This document shows positions 1 through 9,409 of a DNA stretch of 64,000 nucleotides, piece after piece. Source of the stretch: Collinsella intestinalis DSM 13280. Its GTDB lineage: Bacteria > Actinomycetota > Coriobacteriia > Coriobacteriales > Coriobacteriaceae. The translations under genes and the position numbers were made by a program. The notes under the pieces are model-generated. The model saw only the letters and a program-made list of their open reading frames with translations, searched no databases and had not been told where the DNA came from. Numbering within the stretch: the stretch's first letter is position 1; each line of letters opens with the position of its first letter. The stretch covers positions 1,301,256 to 1,365,255 of the forward strand of contig NZ_GG692710.1 of the NCBI RefSeq assembly GCF_000156175.1, written 5' to 3'.

Positions 1-53
1 GGGCCCTCCAGGGCACGCGAGGATCCCGGGTGGGAGGGTATGAAAGCCGCCCA

Positions 54-174
54 CCGGTCAGCGGCCATTGCGTGCGGGGCACGCCCGGTCCCATTCCGAA
101 CCCGGAAGCTAAGCCGCACCGCGCCGATGGTACTGCGGGGTCAGCCCGTGGGAGAGCAGGGCGCCGCTGACCGG
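54..174 (+). rRNA. rrf: 5S ribosomal RNA
   Basis: The sequence carries the typical bacterial 5S core, including the CCCATTCCGAACCCGGAAG block near 92-110 and the GATGGTACTG block near 125-134. The ends pair in a helix (about 54-65 with 163-174) that continues outward (46-53 with 175-182), which would be the processing stem of the primary transcript. It is probably the last gene of an rRNA operon whose 23S gene lies left of the window; bases 1-45 look like spacer. The exact mature ends are not determined. Confidence 0.93.
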
Positions 175-210
175 TGGACGGCTTTCGCGCTTTCTCGGCG
201 CGGGAGCGCA

Positions 211-236
211 AGGGGGTCCCCTCGGGGCCCTCTTTT
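211..236 (+). terminator. Probable rRNA operon terminator
   Basis: A GC-rich sequence that can fold on itself (AGGGGG...GGCCCT) runs directly into TCTTTTG, 35 bases after the 5S gene. The stem is imperfect, so this is a likely but not textbook intrinsic terminator. Confidence 0.5.
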
Positions 237-325
237 GCTATGTCGATAGGTTGTAACGAGGTATTGGTCTATCATGTACCTTTGCACTGGCTCGAGGGCA
301 TATGCCTAACCGGATAGGAGATCCC

Positions 326-787
326 ATGTCTGAGGAAATCTACAACAATGAAGCTTCCCAGGACGAGGTCTCTGCCGAACTCGATGCCATGGTCTGCGAC
401 CTGATCGACGACATGCTCAACAGTTTGGCCGATGGCGAGGATCTTGGTGTGGTTCTCATTGCCGAAGATGCAAACAGCAATCGGTATCAGGCCTGCTTTA
501 CTGAGGATGGTCCCGAGGCTTGTCTCGAGGGTGCGCAGCATTTTATCGAGGCCAATGCTGCTGGAATTCAGTCTGATCATGTCGGTCCGCTCGATCGCTA
601 TGCGATTGCGTATACAGGCGGAGTGGAGCTCGACTGCGAGTTCCAGGATGCCGTCATTGTGAGTTTCTACCAGCGTGGAATGTCGATGGGCTACTCTGCA
701 TATGTGCTGTATGAGGGTGCCGGCATGGGTGAGGACTTCCGTTGGTGCGACCCCGAGCCCGCTGGCGAGGAACCCGCCCTTCTTTAG
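326..787 (+). CDS. Acidic hypothetical protein (153 aa)
   Basis: I do not recognise a family. The start was placed at 326 because AGGAGA at 316-321 is well spaced from this ATG; the in-frame ATG at 302 has no such site. The product is strongly acidic, has no signal peptide or membrane segment, and begins with an Asp/Glu-rich stretch. A central part contains alternating hydrophobic segments that look like a small alpha/beta fold, with a Gly-rich segment near the end. It stands alone between the rRNA operon and typA. No function can be assigned. Confidence 0.7.
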   Translation: MSEEIYNNEASQDEVSAELDAMVCDLIDDMLNSLADGEDLGVVLIAEDANSNRYQACFTEDGPEACLEGAQHFIEANAAGIQSDHVGPLDRYAIAYTGGVELDCEFQDAVIVSFYQRGMSMGYSAYVLYEGAGMGEDFRWCDPEPAGEEPALL

Positions 788-893
788 GATCGGGATACAC
801 TGTCTACCTCTCTGGTGAACCGTTTTGCCAATCTTGCAGAGTAGTTCTATAGCTTCAGATTATGTGTAGTGCCAGCAAACCCGCTGGTGAGGC

Positions 894-922
894 ATGTTTG
901 TATCAGTGACAACGGCTACAAT
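894..922 (+). promoter_or_regulatory. Candidate typA promoter overlapping an inverted repeat
   Basis: TACAAT at 917-922 is a good -10 hexamer about 90 bases before typA; the -35 (TGTTTG at 895-900) is weak. The -10 lies in the loop of a short inverted repeat (AACGGC at 911-916, GCCGTT at 926-931), which could be an operator. Weak evidence overall. Confidence 0.3.
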
Positions 923-1011
923 ACCGCCGTTACGATTTCCCGTATACCGACAAATTATCACGCTCATCGATACTGGCTTGCGTGAGGCCGAATTATGGAT
1001 AGGGGACGCCC

Positions 1012-2841
<1,830 letters not shown>

Positions 2842-2961
2842 CGCGCTGTTCGGGTGGTGCCCGCCCAAGGTCGCTCGTGGCTTACCGGGTTGATTAGGCG
2901 CCGTCGCTGGCGCCGCGTTGGGAGATCGGGTTGTCCCACGCCGGCTGGGTCCGGCTTCTTT

Positions 2962-3046
2962 GGGGTCAATCGTTCGTGAGGGGACGGGGTCTATCTGCAT
3001 GCATGCTGGTAAACTGGCATGCGTACGGATTGACCCCGTCCTTTTT
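2962..3046 (+). terminator. Terminator with a competing upstream pairing partner
   Basis: GGACGGGGTC at about 2982-2991 pairs with GACCCCGTCC (3032-3041), with an inner TGCATGC/GCATGCG helix, and is followed by TTTTT: a good intrinsic terminator lying just before the next gene. The segment GGGGTCAATC at 2962-2971 is also perfectly complementary to GATTGACCCC at 3028-3037, which overlaps the terminator 3' arm. The two pairings exclude each other, an arrangement seen in attenuators. Confidence 0.55.
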
Positions 3047-3076
3047 GCGTTCGGGGCTGATAAGTTGAGGTAATGC

Positions 3077-3973
3077 ATGAGCGATGAGATTGAAATGAGG
3101 GCATCCGAGGAGATGTCGCCGACTGATGCACCCATTGCGGTGGGGGAGAAGGGCGGCCCTGCCGCGTCCGGTACGCCCGCTGCGACCGGTTCTTCCGCTG
3201 TAGGTGGTACTTCTGCTGCGGTTGGTACTTCTGCTACATCTGACGTTTCGGCTGTTGCTGAAGATGCGGAGGCGGCTCGAGCCCCTGAAGAGGTCGCTCG
3301 GATCCATGCTCGCAACGACTGGTTGATTGCGGCCGATCAGGCCCTTTCCGATCTGCGACGCCGCTCGCGTGATGGCAAATTAACCACGTCCGATCGTTGG
3401 ATCAAGTGTGCATTCGCCCCTGCGGGAACCGATGCCCGCGCTTTTGCCGAGGAACTCCTTGCGTTCATAGAGGAGCGCCCGCACGCCGAGGACACCCCCG
3501 CCATGGGAAAGCAGGATCTTCCTTTGGGGTACGACGATCGCCCCGAGCTCGATGAGCTCGGCTTGGACGACCCGCTTCCCGAGCCGGAGGTGACGGACAT
3601 CGTCATCCTCTACGGCAAATCCGGCATCTACCTGTATTCCAAGCCGCTCATGTCGCATAGTTTCGCCCATGCGCTGTTCAACACGGCGGAGGGCGACGAT
3701 TTGGCGACGTTTGCCGACGTGGTGCGCACCGAGTCGCGCGTGTATCCGCGCCCGGTGGCCGCTTCTGATTTCCTGAACCAACCGTACCTGTGGCCTGCAT
3801 CCAAGGTTGCCGATCTGTTCGAGCGCGCCATGAACGACGAGGCATATGCGGATATCGAGATCACCACGACGAGCCTGAATGAGTCGTTCTTCTATTCCAC
3901 GCGCCATCTGAGCCCCGCGCAGGGCAAGGCCCTGGCCGAGTGGTACGGGGTGGAGAAGTTCCGCAACCCGTAA
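3077..3973 (+). CDS. Hypothetical protein with Ala/Thr-rich N terminus
   Basis: A 298-residue protein I cannot place. Residues 1-75 are low complexity (Ala, Ser, Thr, Gly, Glu) and probably disordered. From about residue 76 the sequence is normal globular protein, with a predicted helical part (RIHARNDWLIAADQAL) and an acidic linker near residues 150-175, then a conserved-looking C-terminal part with DIVILYGKSGIYLYS. There is no signal peptide or membrane helix. The ATG at 3077 follows TTGAGGTAATG. It sits alone behind a terminator-like leader. Its position upstream of the FeS/AOR genes raised the idea of a relationship to YdhW-type proteins of the enterobacterial ydh operon, but I could not confirm that from the sequence. 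Confidence 0.7.
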   Translation: MSDEIEMRASEEMSPTDAPIAVGEKGGPAASGTPAATGSSAVGGTSAAVGTSATSDVSAVAEDAEAARAPEEVARIHARNDWLIAADQALSDLRRRSRDGKLTTSDRWIKCAFAPAGTDARAFAEELLAFIEERPHAEDTPAMGKQDLPLGYDDRPELDELGLDDPLPEPEVTDIVILYGKSGIYLYSKPLMSHSFAHALFNTAEGDDLATFADVVRTESRVYPRPVAASDFLNQPYLWPASKVADLFERAMNDEAYADIEITTTSLNESFFYSTRHLSPAQGKALAEWYGVEKFRNP

Positions 3974-3994
3974 TGGTTCACCGCGGGGATGGAT

Positions 3995-4108
3995 GGTCGT
4001 AAAATGCCACCCTGTAGCAGCGTGGCATTTTACGACCGAAATCTAGGTTATTTGCACTTGGGAATGGTCGAAATTTGCCGGTGTGAGACAGCGTGGCAGA
4101 TTGCGACC
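3995..4108. repeat. Palindrome doublet, family A (copies 1 and 2)
   Basis: Copy 1 (3995-4037) has perfect 16-base arms starting GGTCGTAAAATGCCAC around an 11-base loop CCTGTAGCAGC. Copy 2 (4066-4108) is an imperfect version starting GGTCGAAATTTGCC. The same doublet occurs at 31582-31706. The short intergenic between 3974 and 4220 is almost entirely this element. Confidence 0.85.
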
Positions 4109-4220
4109 AAAAGTCCGAATGCGATGCCGTGCGAGATCTTGCAGCATGACAAAACCGCCTTCGCGGAGGCGCGTTGACAGGGATAATGACAGGGAAACCC
4201 GATAGGAAGGAACCATCGCC

Positions 4221-4814
4221 ATGGCCAAGCGCCGCCTGACCGAAGACACGCCGTTTTTGCGCACACCCGATATGTATCAGATCGAGAATGACGCCCCGAT
4301 CACCGAGTATTCCGAGCGCACGCTCGATTTGATTGCCGACGCCAAGAACGGCGGTATCCCAGACGGTGCCAACGCATTTTGCAGCGTTGGCAAGGAGAAG
4401 CGCGGTACGGTTCAGATGCAGCTGTTTGCCGAGATCGACCCCGAAACCGAGACGTTTGTCGAGGTCGGTTTCCGCAGCCACGGTTGCCTGGCCGCCATTG
4501 CTTGTGCCACGGTGCTCGCCACCATGTTGCGCGGGAAGACGTTCGACGAGGCCCTCGCCATCACCAAGGAGGAGATCCTGGAGGCGGTGGGCGGTCTGCC
4601 GAACGGCCGCAAGTATACGCTCACCTATGCGGTGGAGGCCGTCCGCGCGCTGATTGGCGACTACCTGCTGCGTATCAAGGGATACGAGATCGCTCAGCTT
4701 AACGAGGTTGTTCGCTGTGAAAGCATGTGCCCGAACTGCCTTCTCACCGAGAATTGCTCCCTGCGTGACGAGCGTGTCGACCAGGAGCTGCGTGAGGCGG
4801 GAGAAATCGAGTAG
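4221..4814 (+). CDS. IscU/NifU-N-like iron-sulfur cluster assembly scaffold protein
   Basis: A 197-residue protein whose residues 25-150 follow the IscU fold pattern: KEKRGTVQMQLF resembles the region after the first ligand Cys, GFRSHGCLAAIACATVLA contains the central Cys motif, and GKTFDEALAI plus LPNGRKYTLTYAVEAVRALIGDY match the later IscU blocks. Cys54 and Cys89 can serve as cluster ligands. In the last block the usual Cys (LHCS) is Thr, so one canonical ligand is missing. A C-terminal extension adds C166-x3-C170-x2-C173-x5-C179, which could bind a metal or cluster. The start ATG follows AGGAAGG. The protein probably helps build FeS clusters for the neighbouring redox enzymes; this is inference from position. 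Confidence 0.85.
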   Translation: MAKRRLTEDTPFLRTPDMYQIENDAPITEYSERTLDLIADAKNGGIPDGANAFCSVGKEKRGTVQMQLFAEIDPETETFVEVGFRSHGCLAAIACATVLATMLRGKTFDEALAITKEEILEAVGGLPNGRKYTLTYAVEAVRALIGDYLLRIKGYEIAQLNEVVRCESMCPNCLLTENCSLRDERVDQELREAGEIE

Positions 4815-5045
4815 AGTGTGCGGCCGCCGTGGTGGCCATCGGGTGTGCACTGCGACGGATGCGCGTTCCGCCAAAGCCCTGTGAATCAAGGCATTATTCT
4901 CCAAATAGAATAATGAGCATCTGGGGTTTAAACGTTTTATTCAGGCATAATTGAACCTGGCTGTATGTGCGCATTTTCGCCATGCGCGCAGCTTTTACGT
5001 TCCATGGGCGCAAGCGCGCCCGTGAAGCCTTTTGGGGAGGGAACT

Positions 5046-5771
5046 ATGAAAGAGAACACCGCCATGGAGCAGGTTGGCTCCGGTGCGGACCGTCTCGACT
5101 CCTTCTTTACCCGTCGTGGGTTTGTGAAGGTGTCGGGCGCGTTCGTGGCGGGCATGGTGGCGCTGGGGCTGCTCCCGGATACCGCCGCTGCTGCCCCCAC
5201 GAGCTCCAAGGGCGAGGTCGACTACTATGCGACCCCGGCCCACGTGCTCAAGGTCAATCGTGCCCGCTGCACCGGTTGCCAGCGCTGCGAGATGATGTGC
5301 ACGCTCGAGAACGACGGCGCCTCTCAGCCCGCTGCCGCCCGTATCCACGTGCATGACGGCCTGCAGTTCGGCTCCGACTGGGAGTCCTGCGACGGTCTGT
5401 TCTACTCGTGCGAGTGGCAGATCCGCGCGTGCCACATGTGCACCACCGCTCTGTGCCAGACCTCGTGCCCGCACGCTGCCATCGTGACCCTCGAGGACGG
5501 CACCCGCACCGTCGACCCCGAGAAGTGCGTTGGCTGCGGCACCTGCGTCGCCGCCTGCCCGTGGCACATGCCCGTGGTCAACACCGAGACGCACAAGTCC
5601 ACCAAGTGCGTTGCCTGCGGCCGCTGCGCCGAGCAGTGCCCCAACGGCGCTCTCGAGCTCATCAAGTGGGAGAACGTTAACCACTCCTCCGGCCCCACCC
5701 GTTCCGAGATCAAGTGGCCCTACGTCAGCGAAGTCCAGGACTTCGTCGGCGGCGGCAAGAGCGCCCAGTAA
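5046..5771 (+). CDS. Tat-exported ferredoxin-type electron transfer subunit with four [4Fe-4S] clusters
   Basis: A 241-residue DmsB/YdhY-like ferredoxin. The start at 5046 is preceded by GGGGAGGG; an in-frame upstream start at 4965 lacks such a site. A twin-arginine leader is clear: TRRGFVKVSG at 22-31, a hydrophobic stretch to about 45, and an AAAA-AP cleavage region near 48-51. Four Cys groups follow: C75/78/81/85, C129/132/137/141, C161/164/167/171 and C188/191/194/198, as in subunits that wire a molybdopterin or tungstopterin enzyme to the membrane. It is 12 bases upstream of the AOR gene and surely co-transcribed with it and the cytochrome gene. Confidence 0.93.
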   Translation: MKENTAMEQVGSGADRLDSFFTRRGFVKVSGAFVAGMVALGLLPDTAAAAPTSSKGEVDYYATPAHVLKVNRARCTGCQRCEMMCTLENDGASQPAAARIHVHDGLQFGSDWESCDGLFYSCEWQIRACHMCTTALCQTSCPHAAIVTLEDGTRTVDPEKCVGCGTCVAACPWHMPVVNTETHKSTKCVACGRCAEQCPNGALELIKWENVNHSSGPTRSEIKWPYVSEVQDFVGGGKSAQ

Positions 5772-5783
5772 AGGAGAAGCGCA

Positions 5784-8030
5784 ATGGCTGAAACCTCTTA
5801 CGGTTGGGCTGGCTGGATCGCCCGCGTCAACCTCACGAGCGGAGATATCACCGAAGAGTCCGATGTCGAGATGCAGAAGGACTACATCGGTGGCATGGGC
5901 TTCGCGAACAAGATCATGTACGACGAGGTCGGCCCCGAGGTCGATTGGATGGACGAGGAGAACAAGGTCGTTCTCGCCGTCGGTCCTCTGACCGGTTCCG
6001 GCGTGCCGCTGGCGGGTCGCTCCACCTGGGCGTCCCTGTCCACCTTCACCACCGACCACCTCGTGGTCGACATGCACTGCGGCGGCCAGCTCGGCGCTAT
6101 GCTCAAGTACTCCGGCCACGACGGCCTGATTATCGAGGGCAAGGCCGACAAGCCCTGCTACATCTTCATCGATGACGACAAGATCAGCATCGAGGACGCC
6201 TCCGCCCTGTGGGGCAAGGGCACCCGCGAGACCACCGAGGCCCTGTGCAAGAAGCACGGTGCCGAGTGCTGCGTGGCCGCCATCGGCCTCGCCGGTGAGA
6301 ACCTGCTGCCCTACGCCTGCGTGATGAACACCCGTTCCCACTCCGCCGGCGCCGGCCTGGGTGCCGTCCTCGGCTCCAAGAACCTCAAGGCCGTCGTCGT
6401 CCGCGGCACCAAGGCCTGCCACGTCGCCGACCCGCAGATGGTCGCCGACCTGTCCGACTACATGATCTCCCAGGTCATTGGCTCCAACAACAACCACGTC
6501 GTGCCGAGCACCCAGCAGTCCTGGGCCGAGTACTACGACGCCGGTTCCCGTTGGACCGCTCGCAAGGGCCTCTACTGGGCTGCTGCCGAGGGCGGCCCCA
6601 TCGAGACCGGCGAGCCCAAGCCGTTCGAGCTCAACACCATGGGCTATCGCTGCATGAAGTCCACCAAGGACATGGGCCCCGCTGCTGAGAAGTACACGGT
6701 CAAGATGGCCGGCTGCCACGGCTGCCCCGTGCGCTGCTACGCTCAGGTCCACGTGCCCTACGTGCAGGAGAAGACCGGCTACGAGTCCCAGGGCAACACC
6801 TGCGTCCCCGGCTTCCCGTTCTCTGCCTACATGCAGTCCTTCCTCAAGGCCGAGGGCATCTTCGAGGAGGACGGCAAGACGCTGTCCGACCTCTCCGTGA
6901 GCTACAACATGCTCATTTCCGCCACCGTCGACGATCTGGGTCTGTGGTGCAACTACGCCCAGCTCTACCGCGACCTGGCTTACACCTACTCCGCCGGCAT
7001 CCTGGACAAGCACGTTCCGGCCGAGCAGATGGCCGAGTACAACTTCGACGCCATCATCCACGGCCAGGATCCCTCGAGCTTCGTCAAGATCCTGCTCGAC
7101 ATTGCCTCAAACGATGTTGAGAACAAGCCGATCTCCCTGCTCGGCCATGGTCCCATCGTGTGGGCCAAGGAGTGGGATTGCATGGATTGGTTCGACAACG
7201 CCAAGTCCGCGCTGATCAACTACCGCGGTTGGCCGGTCCACCACTCCATCGAGACCTTCGGTCAGGTCGGCGGCCTGTACAACATGATGTTCAACCGCGA
7301 CGACATGATCCACTCCGCCGTCAACTTCCACGGCTGCGGTTTGCCGTACGAGCTCAAGGAAGAGATGGCCACCGAGATGTGGGGCAAGGGCGCCATCGAC
7401 CCGGTCAAGGATTACACCGAGATGAACGAGGCCAAGGCCGAGTTCGCCTGGTGGAGCATCGTGACCGACGTCCTGCATGACTCCCTGGTCCTGTGCAACT
7501 GGGTGTGGCCGATGGCCATGGCCCCCGCCAAGGAGCGCAACTACCGCGGCGACCTGGACCTCGAGGCCCAGTTCTACACCGCCGTCACCGGCCAGAAGGT
7601 CACCATCGACGACCTGTACAAGGCCGGCGAGCGCATTATGACCCTCCAGCGCGCCAACACGGTCCGCGGCATGAAGGACAAGGACGGCAACGTGGGTTGC
7701 AACGACCTGCGCGGCGTCCACGACGTCATCACCGAGTGGGTCTTCGAGAAGGATCCCGAGATCGAGCCCTTCACCCCCGGCACCGACAAGATGGAGCGTA
7801 AGGACTGGAAGAAGGCCCTTACCATGCTCTACAAGCGCTTCGGTTGGGACGAGAAGCTCGGCTGCCCGACCAAGGAGTGCCTGAAGGACCTCGGTATGGA
7901 CGACGTCGCCGAGGACCTCGAGTCCCGCGGTCTGCTCACCGAGGGTGGCGTTGCCTTCGACAAGCGCACCCGCACTTACGACCACATTCTCGAGAAGTAC
8001 TGCGGCGACAACCCGGCGCTGTCCGCTTAA
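5784..8030 (+). CDS. Aldehyde ferredoxin oxidoreductase family tungsten/molybdenum enzyme
   Basis: A 748-residue catalytic subunit of the AOR family, longer than the roughly 600-residue archaeal enzymes and closer to the YdhV type. It starts in the family manner (GWIARVNLTSGDI, then GGMGFANKIMYDE). The [4Fe-4S] ligands are Cys311, Cys314 and Cys318 (GCHGCPVRC) and Cys571 in DSLVLC. The family oxidises aldehydes or reduces carboxylates using bis-pyranopterin tungsten or molybdenum. No signal peptide is visible, although the ferredoxin encoded just upstream has a Tat leader; export as a complex by hitchhiking or cytoplasmic location are both possible. The substrate is not predictable from sequence. 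RBS AAGGAGAAG lies just before the start. Confidence 0.95.
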   Translation: MAETSYGWAGWIARVNLTSGDITEESDVEMQKDYIGGMGFANKIMYDEVGPEVDWMDEENKVVLAVGPLTGSGVPLAGRSTWASLSTFTTDHLVVDMHCGGQLGAMLKYSGHDGLIIEGKADKPCYIFIDDDKISIEDASALWGKGTRETTEALCKKHGAECCVAAIGLAGENLLPYACVMNTRSHSAGAGLGAVLGSKNLKAVVVRGTKACHVADPQMVADLSDYMISQVIGSNNNHVVPSTQQSWAEYYDAGSRWTARKGLYWAAAEGGPIETGEPKPFELNTMGYRCMKSTKDMGPAAEKYTVKMAGCHGCPVRCYAQVHVPYVQEKTGYESQGNTCVPGFPFSAYMQSFLKAEGIFEEDGKTLSDLSVSYNMLISATVDDLGLWCNYAQLYRDLAYTYSAGILDKHVPAEQMAEYNFDAIIHGQDPSSFVKILLDIASNDVENKPISLLGHGPIVWAKEWDCMDWFDNAKSALINYRGWPVHHSIETFGQVGGLYNMMFNRDDMIHSAVNFHGCGLPYELKEEMATEMWGKGAIDPVKDYTEMNEAKAEFAWWSIVTDVLHDSLVLCNWVWPMAMAPAKERNYRGDLDLEAQFYTAVTGQKVTIDDLYKAGERIMTLQRANTVRGMKDKDGNVGCNDLRGVHDVITEWVFEKDPEIEPFTPGTDKMERKDWKKALTMLYKRFGWDEKLGCPTKECLKDLGMDDVAEDLESRGLLTEGGVAFDKRTRTYDHILEKYCGDNPALSA

Positions 8031-8054
8031 GTCGCTTGAGGTAGAGGAGCAACT

Positions 8055-8729
8055 ATGGCTGATGAGACCAAGGAGACGAACGTGGCCGAGACCGCGTCCG
8101 AGACTCCCAAGAAGAAGCGCGACTGGAAGGGCAAGCGCCTTCCCATCGTGATCGCTGCCGTCGTGGCCGTGACGGTTCTCGGTGTCGCCGGCTGGGCTTG
8201 GCGCGCCACCCCCGGCTACTGCGACGCCCTGTGCCACAGCACCATGGGCAAGTACTACGACACGTTCGAGAATCAGACTGATTCCCTGGCGTTCGCCCAC
8301 AAGGGTGTTGTGAACGGCAAGTGCCTGGACTGCCACGAGAACACGCTCGGCACCTCCGTGCGCATGGCTCAGTCCCAGCTCACGGGCAACCACGAGACCC
8401 CGCTCGCCAAGGTGACCTACACCAACGAGTTCTGCCTGCAGAGCGGTTGCCACGCGGGCGCCGGCATCATGCCCGGTGCGAGCGAGTCCTCCACCAAGGA
8501 CCTTGCCTTCGACCCGCACAGCGACTTCCACGGCGTGCAGCAGTGCAATTCCTGCCACCGCATGCATGACCAGAGCGTCTTCACCTGTGCCGGCTGCCAC
8601 CAGGTCGGTGCCTGGGAGGGCGAGGGCGGCATCCCTGAGGGTTGGACCAAGCAGGATCTTGGCGACGGCCAGCAGGGTGCCGTGCCGGACGGCTGGACCA
8701 CGCCGTTCCTGTTCGAAGCCGCCGAGTAA
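8055..8729 (+). CDS. Membrane-anchored multihaem cytochrome c, NapC/NirT/NrfH-like
   Basis: A 224-residue protein with a basic N terminus, one membrane helix at about 29-48 and an exported haem domain. Five possible haem-c sites are present: CDALCH (56-61, CX3CH), CLDCH (90-94), CLQSGCH (127-133... CX4CH), CNSCH (164-168) and CAGCH (178-182). Such proteins pass electrons between the menaquinone pool and an external redox enzyme. It is the last gene of the ferredoxin-AOR-cytochrome operon and is followed by a terminator. Haem attachment would depend on the ccm genes at 53.5-59.3 kb. The CX3CH and CX4CH spacings are unusual. Confidence 0.9.
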   Translation: MADETKETNVAETASETPKKKRDWKGKRLPIVIAAVVAVTVLGVAGWAWRATPGYCDALCHSTMGKYYDTFENQTDSLAFAHKGVVNGKCLDCHENTLGTSVRMAQSQLTGNHETPLAKVTYTNEFCLQSGCHAGAGIMPGASESSTKDLAFDPHSDFHGVQQCNSCHRMHDQSVFTCAGCHQVGAWEGEGGIPEGWTKQDLGDGQQGAVPDGWTTPFLFEAAE

Positions 8730-8757
8730 TTTCGGAAGGCTGCTATTGAGCACCAAG

Positions 8758-8788
8758 AAAGGGCGGGCCTTTGGGCTCGCCCTTTTTC
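8758..8788 (+). terminator. Terminator of the AOR operon
   Basis: AAAGGGCGGGCC / GGGCTCGCCCTTT forms a stem with one internal mismatch, followed by a T run, 30 bases after the cytochrome stop codon. Confidence 0.85.
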
Positions 8789-8862
8789 TGTGCGGCGACT
8801 GCGGTCCGTGCGCTCCGGGCGAGGTAGCACGCATCGCAAGGCGATTGCGGTGCCACACGGGG

Positions 8863-8919
8863 ATTGCCTATGGATGTCTGCCGTTTGATTCACGTAAAAG
8901 GCGGACATCCATAGGCAAT
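8863..8919. repeat. Long intergenic inverted repeat, 20-base arms
   Basis: ATTGCCTATGGATGTCTGCC (8863-8882) is complementary to 8900-8919 with one G-T type change, around a 17-base loop. It lies after the AOR operon terminator, in a 306-base gap before the TSCPD gene. It has no T run and is distinct in sequence from the other palindrome families here. Confidence 0.8.
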
Positions 8920-9035
8920 TTCGCAGCGGGCATAGGTATTGTCGCGGGGCTGGACGGGGATGGCGCATCCCCAAACTGCACATATGGGTATGGCATACTT
9001 TTCCAGCAGAAAGACCGATAGTGAGGGGCATGACC

Positions 9036-9302
9036 ATGACCAAGCTCGATTTCAAGCCGCGCGGCGTTTGCGCCCGCATGATCCACGTGGAACTGTCCGA
9101 GGACGGCCAGACCATTGAGAACGTTTCGTTTGAGGGCGGCTGCAACGGCAACCTCAAGGCGATTGGCAAACTGGTGGCCGGTCAGCCGGTCGACCGTGTC
9201 GTCGAGATGCTCGAGGGCAATACGTGCGGCCCGCGCAAGACCTCCTGTGCCGATCAGATGACCCGCGCCCTGCGCGAGGCTCAGGCCCGGATCGCCGAGT
9301 AG
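9036..9302 (+). CDS. Small TSCPD-domain protein
   Basis: An 88-residue protein made of a single TSCPD domain, the small Cys-containing module also found at the end of B12-dependent ribonucleotide reductases. The motif appears as TSCADQM near the C terminus, with GVCARMI near the start and GGCNGNLKAIGKL in the middle; Cys residues may bind metal. The start at 9036 fits GAGGGG at 9023-9028; ATG 9030 is too close to it and GTG 9021 overlaps it. Function of stand-alone members is unknown to me. Confidence 0.85.
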   Translation: MTKLDFKPRGVCARMIHVELSEDGQTIENVSFEGGCNGNLKAIGKLVAGQPVDRVVEMLEGNTCGPRKTSCADQMTRALREAQARIAE

Positions 9303-9409
9303 CTGCGGCGGGCCATGCGCCGCGAATCGACGGGCGATGAGGCGCCGTCCCAACCGCCCATGCGGCGCTGACGCGACAGTTCGACAGCGCGTTATACGAG
9401 GAATCCCAT

